Source: Bradyrhizobium sp. SZCCT0148 (GTDB lineage Bacteria; Pseudomonadota; Alphaproteobacteria; Rhizobiales; Xanthobacteraceae). From it: a stretch of 64,000 bases of DNA. The notes below the pieces were generated by a model, which had not been told where the DNA came from, ran no database searches, and saw only the letters and a program-made list of their open reading frames with translations. Of this stretch, positions 8,263 to 17,063 are shown one piece after another. The number at the start of each line of letters is the position of its first letter. The first letter of the stretch is position 1. The stretch covers positions 62,001 through 126,000 of the forward strand of contig NZ_JAFCKT010000014.1 of assembly GCF_018129985.1 (NCBI RefSeq), written 5' to 3'. The translations under genes were made by a program, and so were the position numbers.

Positions 8263-11200
8263 GGCTGGTTTCCTTTGCAGCAGTTGAGGTGGAATTGATT
8301 TCGGAACGGTCGAGGCTCATCGCCAGCACGCGCGCGACGTGAAGCGCCTCACGCTTCGTGCCGTCCTGGATCTGGTGGCGGCAGGAGGTGCCGTCGGCAA
8401 CGACCAGCGTCGTCTGGTCCGCGCGCCGCACGGCGGGCAGCAGCGACAGCTCGGCCATCTCGATCGAGGCATCATAGGTGTCCGCGCCATAGCCGAAGGC
8501 GCCCGCCATGCCGCAGCAACTCGACTCGATGGTCTCGACCGCAAGTCCCGGCACCAGCCGCAGCACCTGCTCGACCGGCTTGAAGGCGCCGAAGGATTTT
8601 TGATGGCAATGGCCGTGGACGACGGCCTTGTGGGCGATGGTGCCGAGGGGCAGTTGCAGCCTTCCGGCCTCGGCGTCGCGCACCAGGAATTCCTCGAAAG
8701 TCAGCGCGTGCGCGCCGACCGCCTTGGCGTCGTCGTCCTTGCGCAGCGAAGAAAGCTCGTCGCGCAGCGTCAGCAGGCAGCTCGGCTCGAGGCCTACGAT
8801 CGGCACGCCGCGCGCGGCAAAGGGCGCAAACGCGGCCACGAGACGGTCGAGCTCGACCCTGGCCTCATCGACGAGTCCGGCGGAGAGGAAGGTGCGGCCG
8901 CAGCACAGCGGGCGGCTGCCGCTCGACGGCTTCGGCAGATGCACGCGATAACCGCCGGCCGCGAGCACGCGCAGCGCTGCGTCGAGGTTCTCGCGCTCAT
9001 AGATGCGATTGAAGGTGTCGGCGAACAGCACGACCTCGCGGCCATCAACAGGCCCGACCACCTCGGCGGCCGGCGCAAACACGTCGCTGCGGAAAGCGGG
9101 CAGGGCGCGGCGTGCGCTGATGCCGGCAAAGCGTTCGAACAGCTTTCGCAACAGCGGGCTGCGGTTGCGCAGATTGGCGAGCGGCGCTAGCCGGGATGCG
9201 AGGCCGGCATAGCGCGGGAGATAGCCGACGAGGCGGTCGCGCAATGTCAGGCCATGCGAAGCGGCGCGCGCGGCCAGCACCTCGATCTTCATCTTGGCCA
9301 TGTCGACACCGGTCGGGCACTCATGCCGGCAGGCCTTGCAGGACACGCAGAGTTTCAGCGTCTCCATCATTTCGTCGGAGGAGAGCGCGCCGGGACCGAA
9401 CTGGCCGGAGATCGCGAGCCGCAGCGTGTTCGCGCGCCCGCGCGTGACGTCCTTCTCGTTGCGCGTGGCGCGATAGGACGGGCACATCACGCCGCCCTCG
9501 AGCTTGCGACAGGCGCCGTTGTTGTTGCACATTTCGACCGCGCCCTGGAAGCCGCCGCCGGCACCGGGCCAGGCAGACCAGTCGAGCTTGGTCTTGAGCT
9601 CGCCGACACGATAGTCGGGCTTGAAACGGAACAGCGAGCGGTCGTCCATTCTGGGCGCATCGACGATCTTGCCGGGATTGAGCACCCCGTCGGGGTCGAA
9701 GCGGTGCTTCACCTCGCGAAAGTCGGCGACGAGGCGTTCGCCGAACATGGTCTCGTGGAATTCCGAACGCACCAGGCCGTCGCCATGCTCGCCGGAATGC
9801 GAGCCCTTGTATTCGCGCACCAGCGCGAAGGCCTCTTCGGCGATAGCGCGCATCGCCTTGACGTCCTTCTCCAGCTTCAGATTCAGCACCGGGCGCACAT
9901 GCAGGCAGCCTTCGGAGGCGTGCGCGTACATCGTGCCGCTGGTGCCGTGCCTGGCGAACACTTCGTTCAGCCGTGCGGTGTAGTCGGCGAGGTGCGGCAG
10001 CGGCACGGCGCAGTCCTCCACGAAGGAGACCGGCTTGCCCTCCTGCTTCATCGACATCATGACGTTGAGACCGGCTGCGCGGAAATCGGCGATGCCGCTC
10101 TGCAATGCAGGCTCGGTGATCTCGACCACGCCGCCCCATTTGCGCTTGTCGTTGGTCCAGCCAAAGCCGAGATCGCCCATCAGGTCGGAGAGCTGCTTCA
10201 GTCGCACGAGGTTGTCCGCCTGGTCCTCTTCGGCGAATTCGACCACCAGCACGGCATCCGGATCGCCCTTGATGGCGGCATTGATGATCGGCTTGAACAT
10301 CGCGATGTCCCGCCCAAGCGCGAGCATGGTGCGATCGACCAGCTCGACGGCGATCGGCTTGAGCTTGACGAGGTGCTGGGCCGCGTCCATGGCTTCGTAG
10401 AAGCTGCCGAAATGGCAGACGCCGAGCGCCTTGTTGCGGATCACTGGCCACAGCTTCAGCTCGACCTTGGTGGTGAAGGCCAGCGTGCCCTCCGAGCCGA
10501 CCAGAAGATGCGCCATGTTGTTCCGCGTATTGCGCGGCACCAGCGCATCGAGATTATAGCCGCCGACGCGGCGCTGCACTTTGGGAAATCGCGCGGCGAT
10601 CTCATCGGCTTCGCGCGCGCCGAGATCAAGCATGTCGCGGAACAGGGCGCGTGCGCTGTTGCCGGCGTCGAGATCGGTGAGATCGCGCGGGACCTCGCCG
10701 TAACGGCTCAGCGTGCCGTCGGCGAGCGCGGCTTCCATCGACAGCGTGTTGTCGCGCATGGTGCCGTAGCGCAAGGAGCGCCCGCCGCAGGAATTGTTTC
10801 CGGCCATGCCGCCGATCGTGGCGCGCGAGGCCGTCGAGACGTCGACCGGGAACCAGAGGCCATGCTTTCTAAGCTGGCGGTTGAGGTCGTCGAGCACGAT
10901 GCCGGGCTCGACCACGCATGTGCGGCCCTCGACGTCGAGCGACAGGATGCGGTTCAGGTGCTTCGACAGATCGACAACGATCCCGTCATTGACGGTCTGG
11001 CCGCATTGCGAGGTGCCGCCGCCGCGCGGGGTGACCTTGCGGCCTGCGTCGCGGGCAATCGCCAGCGCCCGCAGGGCCTCGTCCATGGTCTTCGGGACGA
11101 CGACGCCTGCCGGCACGATCTGGTAGAACGAGGCGTCGGTGGCGTAGCGACCACGGCTGAAGCTGTCGAACAGGACGTCGCCGGTGATTTCCCGGGCCAG

Positions 11201-11263
11201 ACGCGCCGCCAGGCCGTCCTTTTGGGCCGATTCCGGTGAATTTCCAGCCACTTCCGCCGCCAT
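8255..11263 (-). CDS. FAD/Fe-S 2-hydroxyacid dehydrogenase (GlcD-GlcF fusion, YdiJ-like)
   Basis: About 1002 residues from the ATG at 11263, close to E. coli YdiJ (about 1018). Order: an FAD-binding PCMH domain (TPRGGGTSQCGQTVNDG, about residue 90), an FAD-linked oxidase C-terminal domain (to about 540, with GDGLVRSEFHETMFG), a ferredoxin-like domain (CVSCKACRHECPTGVD), then two CCG-type cysteine-rich halves (RPLCCGRTFLSAG and SSCCGMAGAFGYG). This layout oxidises D-2-hydroxyacids (D-lactate, D-2-hydroxyglutarate, glycolate) and passes electrons to the respiratory chain. The frame is open to 11434, but MAAEVAGN at 11263 fits the family N-terminus. The gene is coupled to the GlcG-like gene and divergent from the serine-glyoxylate-type aminotransferase, so glyoxylate/2-hydroxyacid metabolism is a reasonable reading. 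Confidence 0.93.
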   Translation of the reverse strand: MAAEVAGNSPESAQKDGLAARLAREITGDVLFDSFSRGRYATDASFYQIVPAGVVVPKTMDEALRALAIARDAGRKVTPRGGGTSQCGQTVNDGIVVDLSKHLNRILSLDVEGRTCVVEPGIVLDDLNRQLRKHGLWFPVDVSTASRATIGGMAGNNSCGGRSLRYGTMRDNTLSMEAALADGTLSRYGEVPRDLTDLDAGNSARALFRDMLDLGAREADEIAARFPKVQRRVGGYNLDALVPRNTRNNMAHLLVGSEGTLAFTTKVELKLWPVIRNKALGVCHFGSFYEAMDAAQHLVKLKPIAVELVDRTMLALGRDIAMFKPIINAAIKGDPDAVLVVEFAEEDQADNLVRLKQLSDLMGDLGFGWTNDKRKWGGVVEITEPALQSGIADFRAAGLNVMMSMKQEGKPVSFVEDCAVPLPHLADYTARLNEVFARHGTSGTMYAHASEGCLHVRPVLNLKLEKDVKAMRAIAEEAFALVREYKGSHSGEHGDGLVRSEFHETMFGERLVADFREVKHRFDPDGVLNPGKIVDAPRMDDRSLFRFKPDYRVGELKTKLDWSAWPGAGGGFQGAVEMCNNNGACRKLEGGVMCPSYRATRNEKDVTRGRANTLRLAISGQFGPGALSSDEMMETLKLCVSCKACRHECPTGVDMAKMKIEVLAARAASHGLTLRDRLVGYLPRYAGLASRLAPLANLRNRSPLLRKLFERFAGISARRALPAFRSDVFAPAAEVVGPVDGREVVLFADTFNRIYERENLDAALRVLAAGGYRVHLPKPSSGSRPLCCGRTFLSAGLVDEARVELDRLVAAFAPFAARGVPIVGLEPSCLLTLRDELSSLRKDDDAKAVGAHALTFEEFLVRDAEAGRLQLPLGTIAHKAVVHGHCHQKSFGAFKPVEQVLRLVPGLAVETIESSCCGMAGAFGYGADTYDASIEMAELSLLPAVRRADQTTLVVADGTSCRHQIQDGTKREALHVARVLAMSLDRSEINSTSTAAKETSHG

Positions 11264-11469
11264 GATCCGCTTTCGCCTGTTCGCAGGCACCGTCTTGCCT
11301 CCCGTCACGGCCCTTGGCAAGCGAGCCCTGCTTCCTGTGCATTGACGGACCTCGTCGGGCGAGGGACAAGCCCGGCGAATAGTGATATGCGAGCGGCTCG
11401 CGGGAGCCCCGAATCCGGGCCTCCCGACGCTCACGTCGAGACAAGCCTCAAAGACCGGGAAGGACGCCG

Positions 11470-12669
11470 ATGACCGTGCACAGTGGAAGGCATTTCCTAC
11501 AGATTCCAGGACCGACCAACGTGCCCGACCGGGTGCTGCGGGCGATGGACATGCCGACGCTGGACCATCGCGGTCCGGAATTCGCCGAACTCGGTTTTGC
11601 GGTTCTTGCCGCGATGCAGCGGGTATTCCGTACCAAGCAGCCCGTGATCATCTTCCCCTCGTCCGGCACCGGCGCCTGGGAGGCGGCGATGGTCAACGTG
11701 TTCAAGCCGGGCGACAAGCTCCTGATGTGCGAGACTGGCCAGTTCGCCGTGCTGTGGCGCGGCATCGCCGACAAGTTCAAGTTCGACGTCGACTTCATCC
11801 CAAGCGACTGGCGCCATGGTGCCGACCTCGCCGAGATCGAGAAGCGCCTCGTCGCCGACAAGCAGCACGCGATCAAGGCGGTCTGCGTCGTGCACAACGA
11901 GACCTCGACCGGTTGCGTGACGCCGCCGCTGGAGGTGCGCAAGTTGCTCGACCGCGTCAAGCATCCGGCGCTGCTGATGGTCGATACCATCTCCGGGCTC
12001 GGCTCGATGGAATATGAGCATGATGCCTGGGGCATCGACGTCTCTGTCGCCGGCTCGCAGAAGGGACTGATGCTGCCGCCCGGCCTCGGCTTCAACGCCG
12101 TTTCGGAGAAGGCGCTGGCCGTGGCCAAGGCCAACCCCGGCATGCGCTCCTACTGGGACTGGCAGGAAGTCATCAACTTCAACAAGCTCGGCACCTTCCC
12201 CTACACCCCCGCCACCAATCTCCTGTATGGCCTGCGTGAAGCCGTGAAGATGCTGGAGGAGGAGGGCCTGGAGAACGTGTGGTCCCGTCACAAGCGCCAC
12301 AGCGCTGCGACTCGCGCCGCGATCAAGGTCTGGGGCCTGGAGACGCAGTGCGCCGATCCCGCCGCTCACTCGCCGGCGCTGACCGGCGTGCGCGTGCCTG
12401 ACGGCCACGACGCCGACGCGTTCCGCAAGGTCGTGCTGGAGAACTTCGACATGTCGCTCGGCACCGGGCTGAACAAGGTCAAGGGCAAGGTGTTCCGCAT
12501 CGGCCATATCGGCCACTTCAACGATCTGATGCTGATGGGCACGCTCGCCGGCGTCGAGATGGGCCTGGATCTTGCAAAGATCCCGCACCGGAGCGGCGGC
12601 GTGTTGGCAGCCATGGACGTTCTGAAGGGACGCGACGTGGTGCCGATGACCAAAGCCCAGGTCGCTTAG
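11470..12669 (+). CDS. Serine-glyoxylate/alanine-glyoxylate-type aminotransferase (class V)
   Basis: 399 residues of the class-V PLP fold, beginning HFLQIPGPTNVPDRVLRAMD, a hallmark of the SgaA/AgxT family. The phosphate-binding loop SSGTGAWEAA lies at 64-73, VDTISGLGSM at 171-180 holds the PLP-contacting Asp, and the Schiff-base lysine is K198 in GSQKGLMLPPG. It transfers an amino group from serine (or alanine) to glyoxylate, giving hydroxypyruvate and glycine, in the cytoplasm. A good RBS (GGAAGGA) precedes the ATG. The gene is divergent from the FAD/Fe-S dehydrogenase and followed 60 nt later by a crotonase. Confidence 0.94.
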   Translation: MTVHSGRHFLQIPGPTNVPDRVLRAMDMPTLDHRGPEFAELGFAVLAAMQRVFRTKQPVIIFPSSGTGAWEAAMVNVFKPGDKLLMCETGQFAVLWRGIADKFKFDVDFIPSDWRHGADLAEIEKRLVADKQHAIKAVCVVHNETSTGCVTPPLEVRKLLDRVKHPALLMVDTISGLGSMEYEHDAWGIDVSVAGSQKGLMLPPGLGFNAVSEKALAVAKANPGMRSYWDWQEVINFNKLGTFPYTPATNLLYGLREAVKMLEEEGLENVWSRHKRHSAATRAAIKVWGLETQCADPAAHSPALTGVRVPDGHDADAFRKVVLENFDMSLGTGLNKVKGKVFRIGHIGHFNDLMLMGTLAGVEMGLDLAKIPHRSGGVLAAMDVLKGRDVVPMTKAQVA

Positions 12670-12729
12670 AGGCTCGGGTGGCGTGAAGGCCGGCCGGCCC
12701 AAGATCAACAAGAGTGAAGTGAGCGCGCG

Positions 12730-13527
12730 ATGAACGCACCGATGACTGCCAACGAAGACCTGCTTTACTCCGTCACGGACGGCATCGCGCGGATCACCTT
12801 CAACCGCCCGCAGGCGCGCAACGCCATGACTTTCGCCATGTATGACCGCATGGCGGAGATCTGCACCGAGATCAATGCCGATCGTTCGATCAAGGCGCTG
12901 ATCCTCACCGGCGCCGGCGACAAGGCGTTCGCCTCCGGTACCGACATCTCGCAATTCCGCGCTTTCAAGACCGCTCAGGACGCGCTCGACTACGAGGCGC
13001 GGATCGACCGCGTGCTCGGCACGCTTGAGCAGTGCCGCGTGCCCGTGATCGCTGCAATCGCCGGCGCCTGCACCGGCGGTGGCGCCGGCATCGCGGCCTG
13101 CTGCGACCTGCGCATCGGCACCGAGACGACGCGGATGGGTTTCCCGATCGCGCGCACGCTCGGCAATTGCCTGTCGATGTCCAACATCAGCCGTGTCGTC
13201 GCGCTGGTCGGTCCGGCCCGCACCAAGGACATGATCTTCAAGGCGCGGCTCGTCGAGGCACCGGAAGCACTGGCGCTTGGCCTGCTCAACGAGGTCGTGC
13301 CCGACGTCGAGACGCTGCAGCGCCGCGCCGACGAGACCGCAAAGCTGGTCGCCAGTCACGCGCCGCTCACGCTGGAAGCGACCAAGGAAGCGGTACGCCG
13401 CATCCGCCGCACGCTGTCGCGTGAAGAGGGCGAGGACCTGATCCTGAAGGCCTATATGAGCGAAGATTTCCGCGAGGGCATGGACGCCTTCCTCAACAAG
13501 CGCACGCCGGTCTGGAAGGGCAGGTAA
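12730..13527 (+). CDS. Enoyl-CoA hydratase-related (crotonase fold) protein
   Basis: 265 residues. The crotonase signatures are RITFNRPQARNAMT (21-34), GDKAFASGTDISQF (63-76) and the oxyanion-hole stretch GACTGGGAGIAACCD (112-126). Where the first crotonase in this window has a candidate catalytic Glu (LPEVKVG), this one reads MGFPIARTLGN without a Glu, so it may not be a simple hydratase (it could be an isomerase, hydrolase or other superfamily chemistry). The C-terminus FLNKRTPVWKGR is typical. It lies 60 nt downstream of the aminotransferase gene on the same strand and is probably cotranscribed with it. Confidence 0.9.
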   Translation: MNAPMTANEDLLYSVTDGIARITFNRPQARNAMTFAMYDRMAEICTEINADRSIKALILTGAGDKAFASGTDISQFRAFKTAQDALDYEARIDRVLGTLEQCRVPVIAAIAGACTGGGAGIAACCDLRIGTETTRMGFPIARTLGNCLSMSNISRVVALVGPARTKDMIFKARLVEAPEALALGLLNEVVPDVETLQRRADETAKLVASHAPLTLEATKEAVRRIRRTLSREEGEDLILKAYMSEDFREGMDAFLNKRTPVWKGR

Positions 13528-13544
13528 CTTAGGGATGCGGTTGC

Positions 13545-13790
13545 CTATCTTGCCGTCCCAACAAAGTATCCGTCTGCCTTGCCGTCCTTGGTGAATCTGG
13601 GGCAGACGCAAAAGCCTCCCGGTGAGCTCCCAGTTGGACACACGACCTCTGGTGTCCCCGGCGGCAGTTCGGATGCCTTCACGAGGCATTCCCGTTCAGG
13701 TTTTGGGTCCTGCGGCACGCCCTTCGCGAACACAAATGGATTATCACCGACCAGCATCAAGACAACCAGGACACCCTGAAGGAAGCTCAT
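13545..13790 (-). CDS. Small secreted Cys-containing hypothetical protein
   Basis: 81 residues. The N-terminal hydrophobic stretch (FLQGVLVVLMLVG) ending near FAKG looks like a signal peptide. The mature part is short, Pro/Gly-rich and has four cysteines (ECLVKA, VVCPTG, GFCVCPRF). I do not recognise a family. It is convergent with the crotonase gene, with an 17-nt gap. Codon use and GC are lower than in the neighbouring catabolic genes. Confidence 0.45.
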   Translation of the reverse strand: MSFLQGVLVVLMLVGDNPFVFAKGVPQDPKPERECLVKASELPPGTPEVVCPTGSSPGGFCVCPRFTKDGKADGYFVGTAR

Positions 13791-13979
13791 GTGTAGTCCT
13801 TAGAGCGGTGGCGATCGAGCCGTTCTTCAACAAGATCAAGCAATATCATCGGATGGCGACGCGGCACGAAAATCTGCCGCTAACTATCTCGCTCTTCAAT
13901 CTTGCCTACTCAAACGATGGCTCGGCGCTGTTGAGTTTTGTCCTAGATTGACAGCGCAGAACCGAACGTGTGGGGAGCT

Positions 13980-14660
13980 TTAGATACATTCCTCGCGTCG
14001 ATAAGTATTCAGCTGCGTCTGCGTCTCGCGAATTTCCTGGTAATTCGTCGCTTCATCTATGAGACTCATCGTGCATGAGCGTTCGAGCTGCTCGGCGATA
14101 ATTTGGGCGCGGTGGGCGATTTTGTGCTGAGTAGCTTTTAGGACTCCAGCAATTTGCGCGCGCGCAAAGACATCACAGACCTTTGGGAGGAAATTCGGCG
14201 CGTAACCGAACGCCTTGACGCCCTGCCTGGTACGGAACTCGATCTGGTTAGCGATCGCAACAAGGTCGTCGCCGATAAAGGGCTCGAGACTCTGCACTGT
14301 CAAAAAAGCGGGGAGACTGACGCCGCTCCTGTAATACTGACGTCCCTTGGGTGGCCGCATGTGGCCTAGGCCCACCATGAGGCCGTTCTGAGTGATCACG
14401 CGCTGCCCATTGTCGAGGACCGCAACCTCAATCTCGATGACTCCGAATCTGAGGACGCCCTCAAGCGTTACTTGCGGCAAGTGTCTCGCCCAGCGGGCCT
14501 TGGCAGCTTTCCGAGCTATTTCCCTGCGCTCGTCACCTGATAGGGCGGCCGCCCTTGCAACGCCGCCAGCGGCTCGCGCGGGAACTCCCCACTGGACTTT
14601 CCACCGCGTTCTTCGCCGCTCGTGGTCGAGGTCTAAACTTACTTTTTTACGCGTATTCAT
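13980..14660 (-). CDS. P63C-domain-like protein, apparently truncated at the C-terminus
   Basis: 226 residues. The N-terminal half has a basic segment and the helix ERREIARKAAKARWARH. The C-terminal half matches my recollection of the P63C domain (PF10546), with FGYAPNFLPKVCDVFARAQ and LIDEATNYQEIRETQ. Family members usually continue well past the 'DEAT-YQ' motif with a helical stretch, but here the frame ends about 15 residues later. The gene therefore seems shortened by a frameshift or deletion. P63C proteins are often phage- or mobile-element-associated and their function is unknown. GC content is lower than in the flanking catabolic genes, consistent with acquired DNA. Confidence 0.6.
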   Translation of the reverse strand: MNTRKKVSLDLDHERRRTRWKVQWGVPARAAGGVARAAALSGDERREIARKAAKARWARHLPQVTLEGVLRFGVIEIEVAVLDNGQRVITQNGLMVGLGHMRPPKGRQYYRSGVSLPAFLTVQSLEPFIGDDLVAIANQIEFRTRQGVKAFGYAPNFLPKVCDVFARAQIAGVLKATQHKIAHRAQIIAEQLERSCTMSLIDEATNYQEIRETQTQLNTYRREECI

Positions 14661-14734
14661 ACTTCACGAATATGGTTGAATCAGAAAATTGCAAGCGCGG
14701 CATTGTACAAAATGGGCTCTGTGAAGCGTCGCAA

Positions 14735-15088
14735 CTACGCGGCGAGCAATTCCGGATCATTTAGGACGGCCTTGACACGCTCTGGTGACGGGCACTGCCA
14801 GGCTGCCGTACAAAATGCTCTCAGCATCATGTCTTTGCACCTGATTTGCGGAACCGGCCGAAATATGACCGCAAGGGCCTGCGCAACATTTAGTGCCTGG
14901 TAGATATTCCGCTCTTGGTAGAGCTTCGGACCAAGGACGCTTCCAAGCAGTCCGCCCCAAAAATTGTGCTTGTGCGAACGCATCAAGACGCCTTTCTTGC
15001 CCACGGAAATCCAGCAGGCGTCTCCGCTGTCCAGGATGATTGTCGCGTCGTGGCCAAATTTCTCGTTGATGTAAAGAAGTCGCGACAT
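14735..15088 (-). CDS. Hypothetical protein
   Basis: I prefer the ATG at 15088 because AGGA lies 5 nt upstream; the frame is open to 15169. This gives 117 residues with no recognised domain. The N-terminal part (MSRLLYINEKFGHDATIILD) looks like mixed alpha/beta structure, and the middle contains HNFWGGLLGSVLGPKLYQER. No signal peptide or membrane segment is convincing. It sits next to the truncated P63C gene in a lower-GC island between two high-GC catabolic blocks. No function can be assigned. Confidence 0.5.
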   Translation of the reverse strand: MSRLLYINEKFGHDATIILDSGDACWISVGKKGVLMRSHKHNFWGGLLGSVLGPKLYQERNIYQALNVAQALAVIFRPVPQIRCKDMMLRAFCTAAWQCPSPERVKAVLNDPELLAA

Positions 15089-15372
15089 CACATTCCTACA
15101 CTTCACGTCATCAAAAATTCTAATTATTCGAATCGAGCGCTGCTTTGAACGATTTGCATACCTCATCAAGACACCTAAAGATCGATCCTTCGATCCGGGC
15201 CCTTATGAGGCTAGCAGCTGCTTTTAGCCCAATTGAGCAAGGCTTGTCTCATTCCAAAGTCATAACGGGGATGACGTCGGATGGCTTGAACTTGGCCGAA
15301 TTCGCCAGCACAATGGCCGCTGAATTCATCTCCGAATTTCCAAATCCGAACAAGAAGATAGGGAAGACGCCC

Positions 15373-16359
15373 GTGGGACATGGAACGAAGGCCGCGATTG
15401 CGCTGACAGTCGCGCTTTGCGGCACGCCGGCATTTGCCGGCTGGGAGCCGGCAAAGCCCGTCGAGATCGTAGTGGCGGCCGGCGCGGGCGGCGCCTCCGA
15501 CCAGATGGCGCGGATGATGCAGGCCGCGATCCAGAAGAACAATCTGATGAAGCAGCCGATCGTCGTCTCGCTCAAGGGCGGCGCCTCGGGCGCGGAAGCG
15601 CTGATGTACATGAAATCGAGCGAGGGCGATCCGAACAAGGTGCTGATCGCCTATTCGCTGATCTACATGCTGCCGCTGTCGGCCAAGATCCCGTTCAACT
15701 GGCGCGAGCTGACACCGGTCTCGGTGATCGCGCTCGACCAGTTCGTACTGTGGGACAACAGCGCAGGCCCCAAGACGGTGAAGGAGTTCGTCGCGGCCGC
15801 GAAGGCTGCGAGCGCGCCGTTCAAGATGGGCGGCACCGGCTCCAAGCGCGAGGATCACGTGCTGACGGTCTTCCTCGAGCAGAAGACCGGCGCGAAGTTC
15901 TCCTATCTGCCCTACAAGTCCGGCGGCGAGGCGGCGACCCAGCTGGTTGGCAACCACACCGAGGCCAACGTCAACAACCCTAGCGAAAATTTGGAAGTCT
16001 GGCGCGCCGGCCAGGTGCGTCCGCTCTGCGTGTTCGACAAGGAGCGCATCTCCTACACCACCAAGGTGACCGACACCCAGTCGTGGGCCGACATCCCCAC
16101 CTGCAAGGAGGAGGGCGTCGACGTGCAATACCTGATGCTGCGCGCGATGTTCCTGCCGGGCAAGGTGACGCCTGAGCAGCAGGCGTTCTACGTCGAGCTG
16201 TTCCACAAGGTGACGCAGACCGCCGAGTACAAGGACTACATGGAGAAGCAGGCGCTGAAGCCGATCTTCCTCACCGGCAAGGACATGGTGCAGTTCCTCG
16301 AGGAGGATGATGCCGTCAACAAGTCGCTGATGACCGAAGCCGGATTCGTCGCAAAATAA
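15373..16359 (+). CDS. tctC: Tripartite tricarboxylate transporter substrate-binding protein
   Basis: From the GTG at 15373 this is a 328-residue TctC protein with a signal peptide (HGTKAAIALTVALCGTPAFA) followed by the mature start GWEPAKPVEIVVAAGAGGAS. The open frame continues 76 codons upstream to 15145, but that stretch has no family similarity and would place the signal peptide internally, so I reject it. The protein binds a carboxylate in the periplasm and delivers it to TctAB, encoded downstream on the same strand. A palindromic repeat occupies the gap before tctB. Unlike the orphan Bug gene at 2071, this is a complete tctCBA set. Confidence 0.92.
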   Translation: MGHGTKAAIALTVALCGTPAFAGWEPAKPVEIVVAAGAGGASDQMARMMQAAIQKNNLMKQPIVVSLKGGASGAEALMYMKSSEGDPNKVLIAYSLIYMLPLSAKIPFNWRELTPVSVIALDQFVLWDNSAGPKTVKEFVAAAKAASAPFKMGGTGSKREDHVLTVFLEQKTGAKFSYLPYKSGGEAATQLVGNHTEANVNNPSENLEVWRAGQVRPLCVFDKERISYTTKVTDTQSWADIPTCKEEGVDVQYLMLRAMFLPGKVTPEQQAFYVELFHKVTQTAEYKDYMEKQALKPIFLTGKDMVQFLEEDDAVNKSLMTEAGFVAK

Positions 16360-16371
16360 GCACATCCTACG

Positions 16372-16488
16372 CGTCATGCCCCGCGAAGGCGGAGCATCCA
16401 GTATCGTACGAAGCCCAAATACGGCTTCTGCACTTCGTACTGGATCATCCGCTCCAGTGTGCAATTGCGCACTTGGCGGATGATGACG
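16372..16488. repeat. Palindromic intergenic repeat inside the tctCBA operon
   Basis: The gap between tctC and tctB is filled by an imperfect palindrome with ends CGTCAT (16372) and ATGACG (to 16488). The inner arms are ATCCAGTA...CGAAG and CTTCGTACTGGAT; the left arm carries five extra bases (TCGTA). The 'CGTCATGCCCCGCGAA' start and 'CATCCAGTA' segment match a repeat type that I recall as frequent in Bradyrhizobium intergenic regions. In RNA it would form a long hairpin that could attenuate or process the operon transcript. Confidence 0.7.
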
Positions 16489-16509
16489 TCGCACTTGATT
16501 TGGCAGCCC

Positions 16510-17052
16510 ATGTCCCAAACCGATCTCGAAATCGTCGTCGACGATCCGACCGCGCCTGAAGACGACTCGCCTTCCGTCGTTTCGTCCGGCACGATCGAGA
16601 TTGTCGTCTGTCTGCTGCTGCTCGCGCTGGCCGCCACGCTCGGCTACGACAATTGGCGCACCGGTGCGTCCTGGGATTCGACTGGGCCCGAACCTGGCTA
16701 TTTCCCGTTTTACCTGTCGGTCATCCTCGGCGGCGGCAGCCTCTACGGCTTGATCATGGCGCTGCCGGCGCGGCGTGCGGCGTCCGGGACCTTCGTCACG
16801 CGTGCGCAGGCCCGCCGCGTGCTGGCGGTGTTCGTGCCGACGCTGCTGTTCTGTCTCGTGACGCAGTTCCTCGGCCTCTATGTCGCGAGCTTCCTGCTGA
16901 TCTCATGCTTCATGCGCCTCGTCGGCAAGATCGCGCTGTGGAAGTCGCTGCTGACAGCCTTCCTGTTCACGGCGATCATGTTCGTCACCTTCGATGTCGC
17001 CTTCGACGTCATCATGCCGAAAGGGCCGCTCGAAGCGGCCTTCGGTCGCTAG
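16510..17052 (+). CDS. tctB: Tripartite tricarboxylate transporter small membrane subunit
   Basis: 180 residues from the ATG at 16510 (MSQTDLEIVV). After an acidic, cytoplasmic N-terminal tail come four hydrophobic segments (about 30-50, 70-90, 108-128 and 135-165), the usual TctB topology, with the family's PGYFPFYLSVILGGGSLYGL around the second helix. It forms the small membrane component with TctA. The open frame extends upstream to 16459 into the palindromic repeat, which is unlikely to be coding. TctA starts 11 nt after the stop. Confidence 0.9.
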   Translation: MSQTDLEIVVDDPTAPEDDSPSVVSSGTIEIVVCLLLLALAATLGYDNWRTGASWDSTGPEPGYFPFYLSVILGGGSLYGLIMALPARRAASGTFVTRAQARRVLAVFVPTLLFCLVTQFLGLYVASFLLISCFMRLVGKIALWKSLLTAFLFTAIMFVTFDVAFDVIMPKGPLEAAFGR

Positions 17053-17063
17053 GCGGTTTCGCG

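Noticed and set aside
9254..11239. 661-residue plus-strand frame opposite the FAD/Fe-S dehydrogenase
   Set aside because: Antisense shadow of a high-GC3 gene; the opposite strand has clear domains.
11497..13689. 730-residue minus-strand frame
   Set aside because: Antisense shadow of the aminotransferase and crotonase genes.
15145..15372. N-terminal 76-codon extension of tctC
   Set aside because: It would bury the signal peptide inside the protein and has no family similarity.
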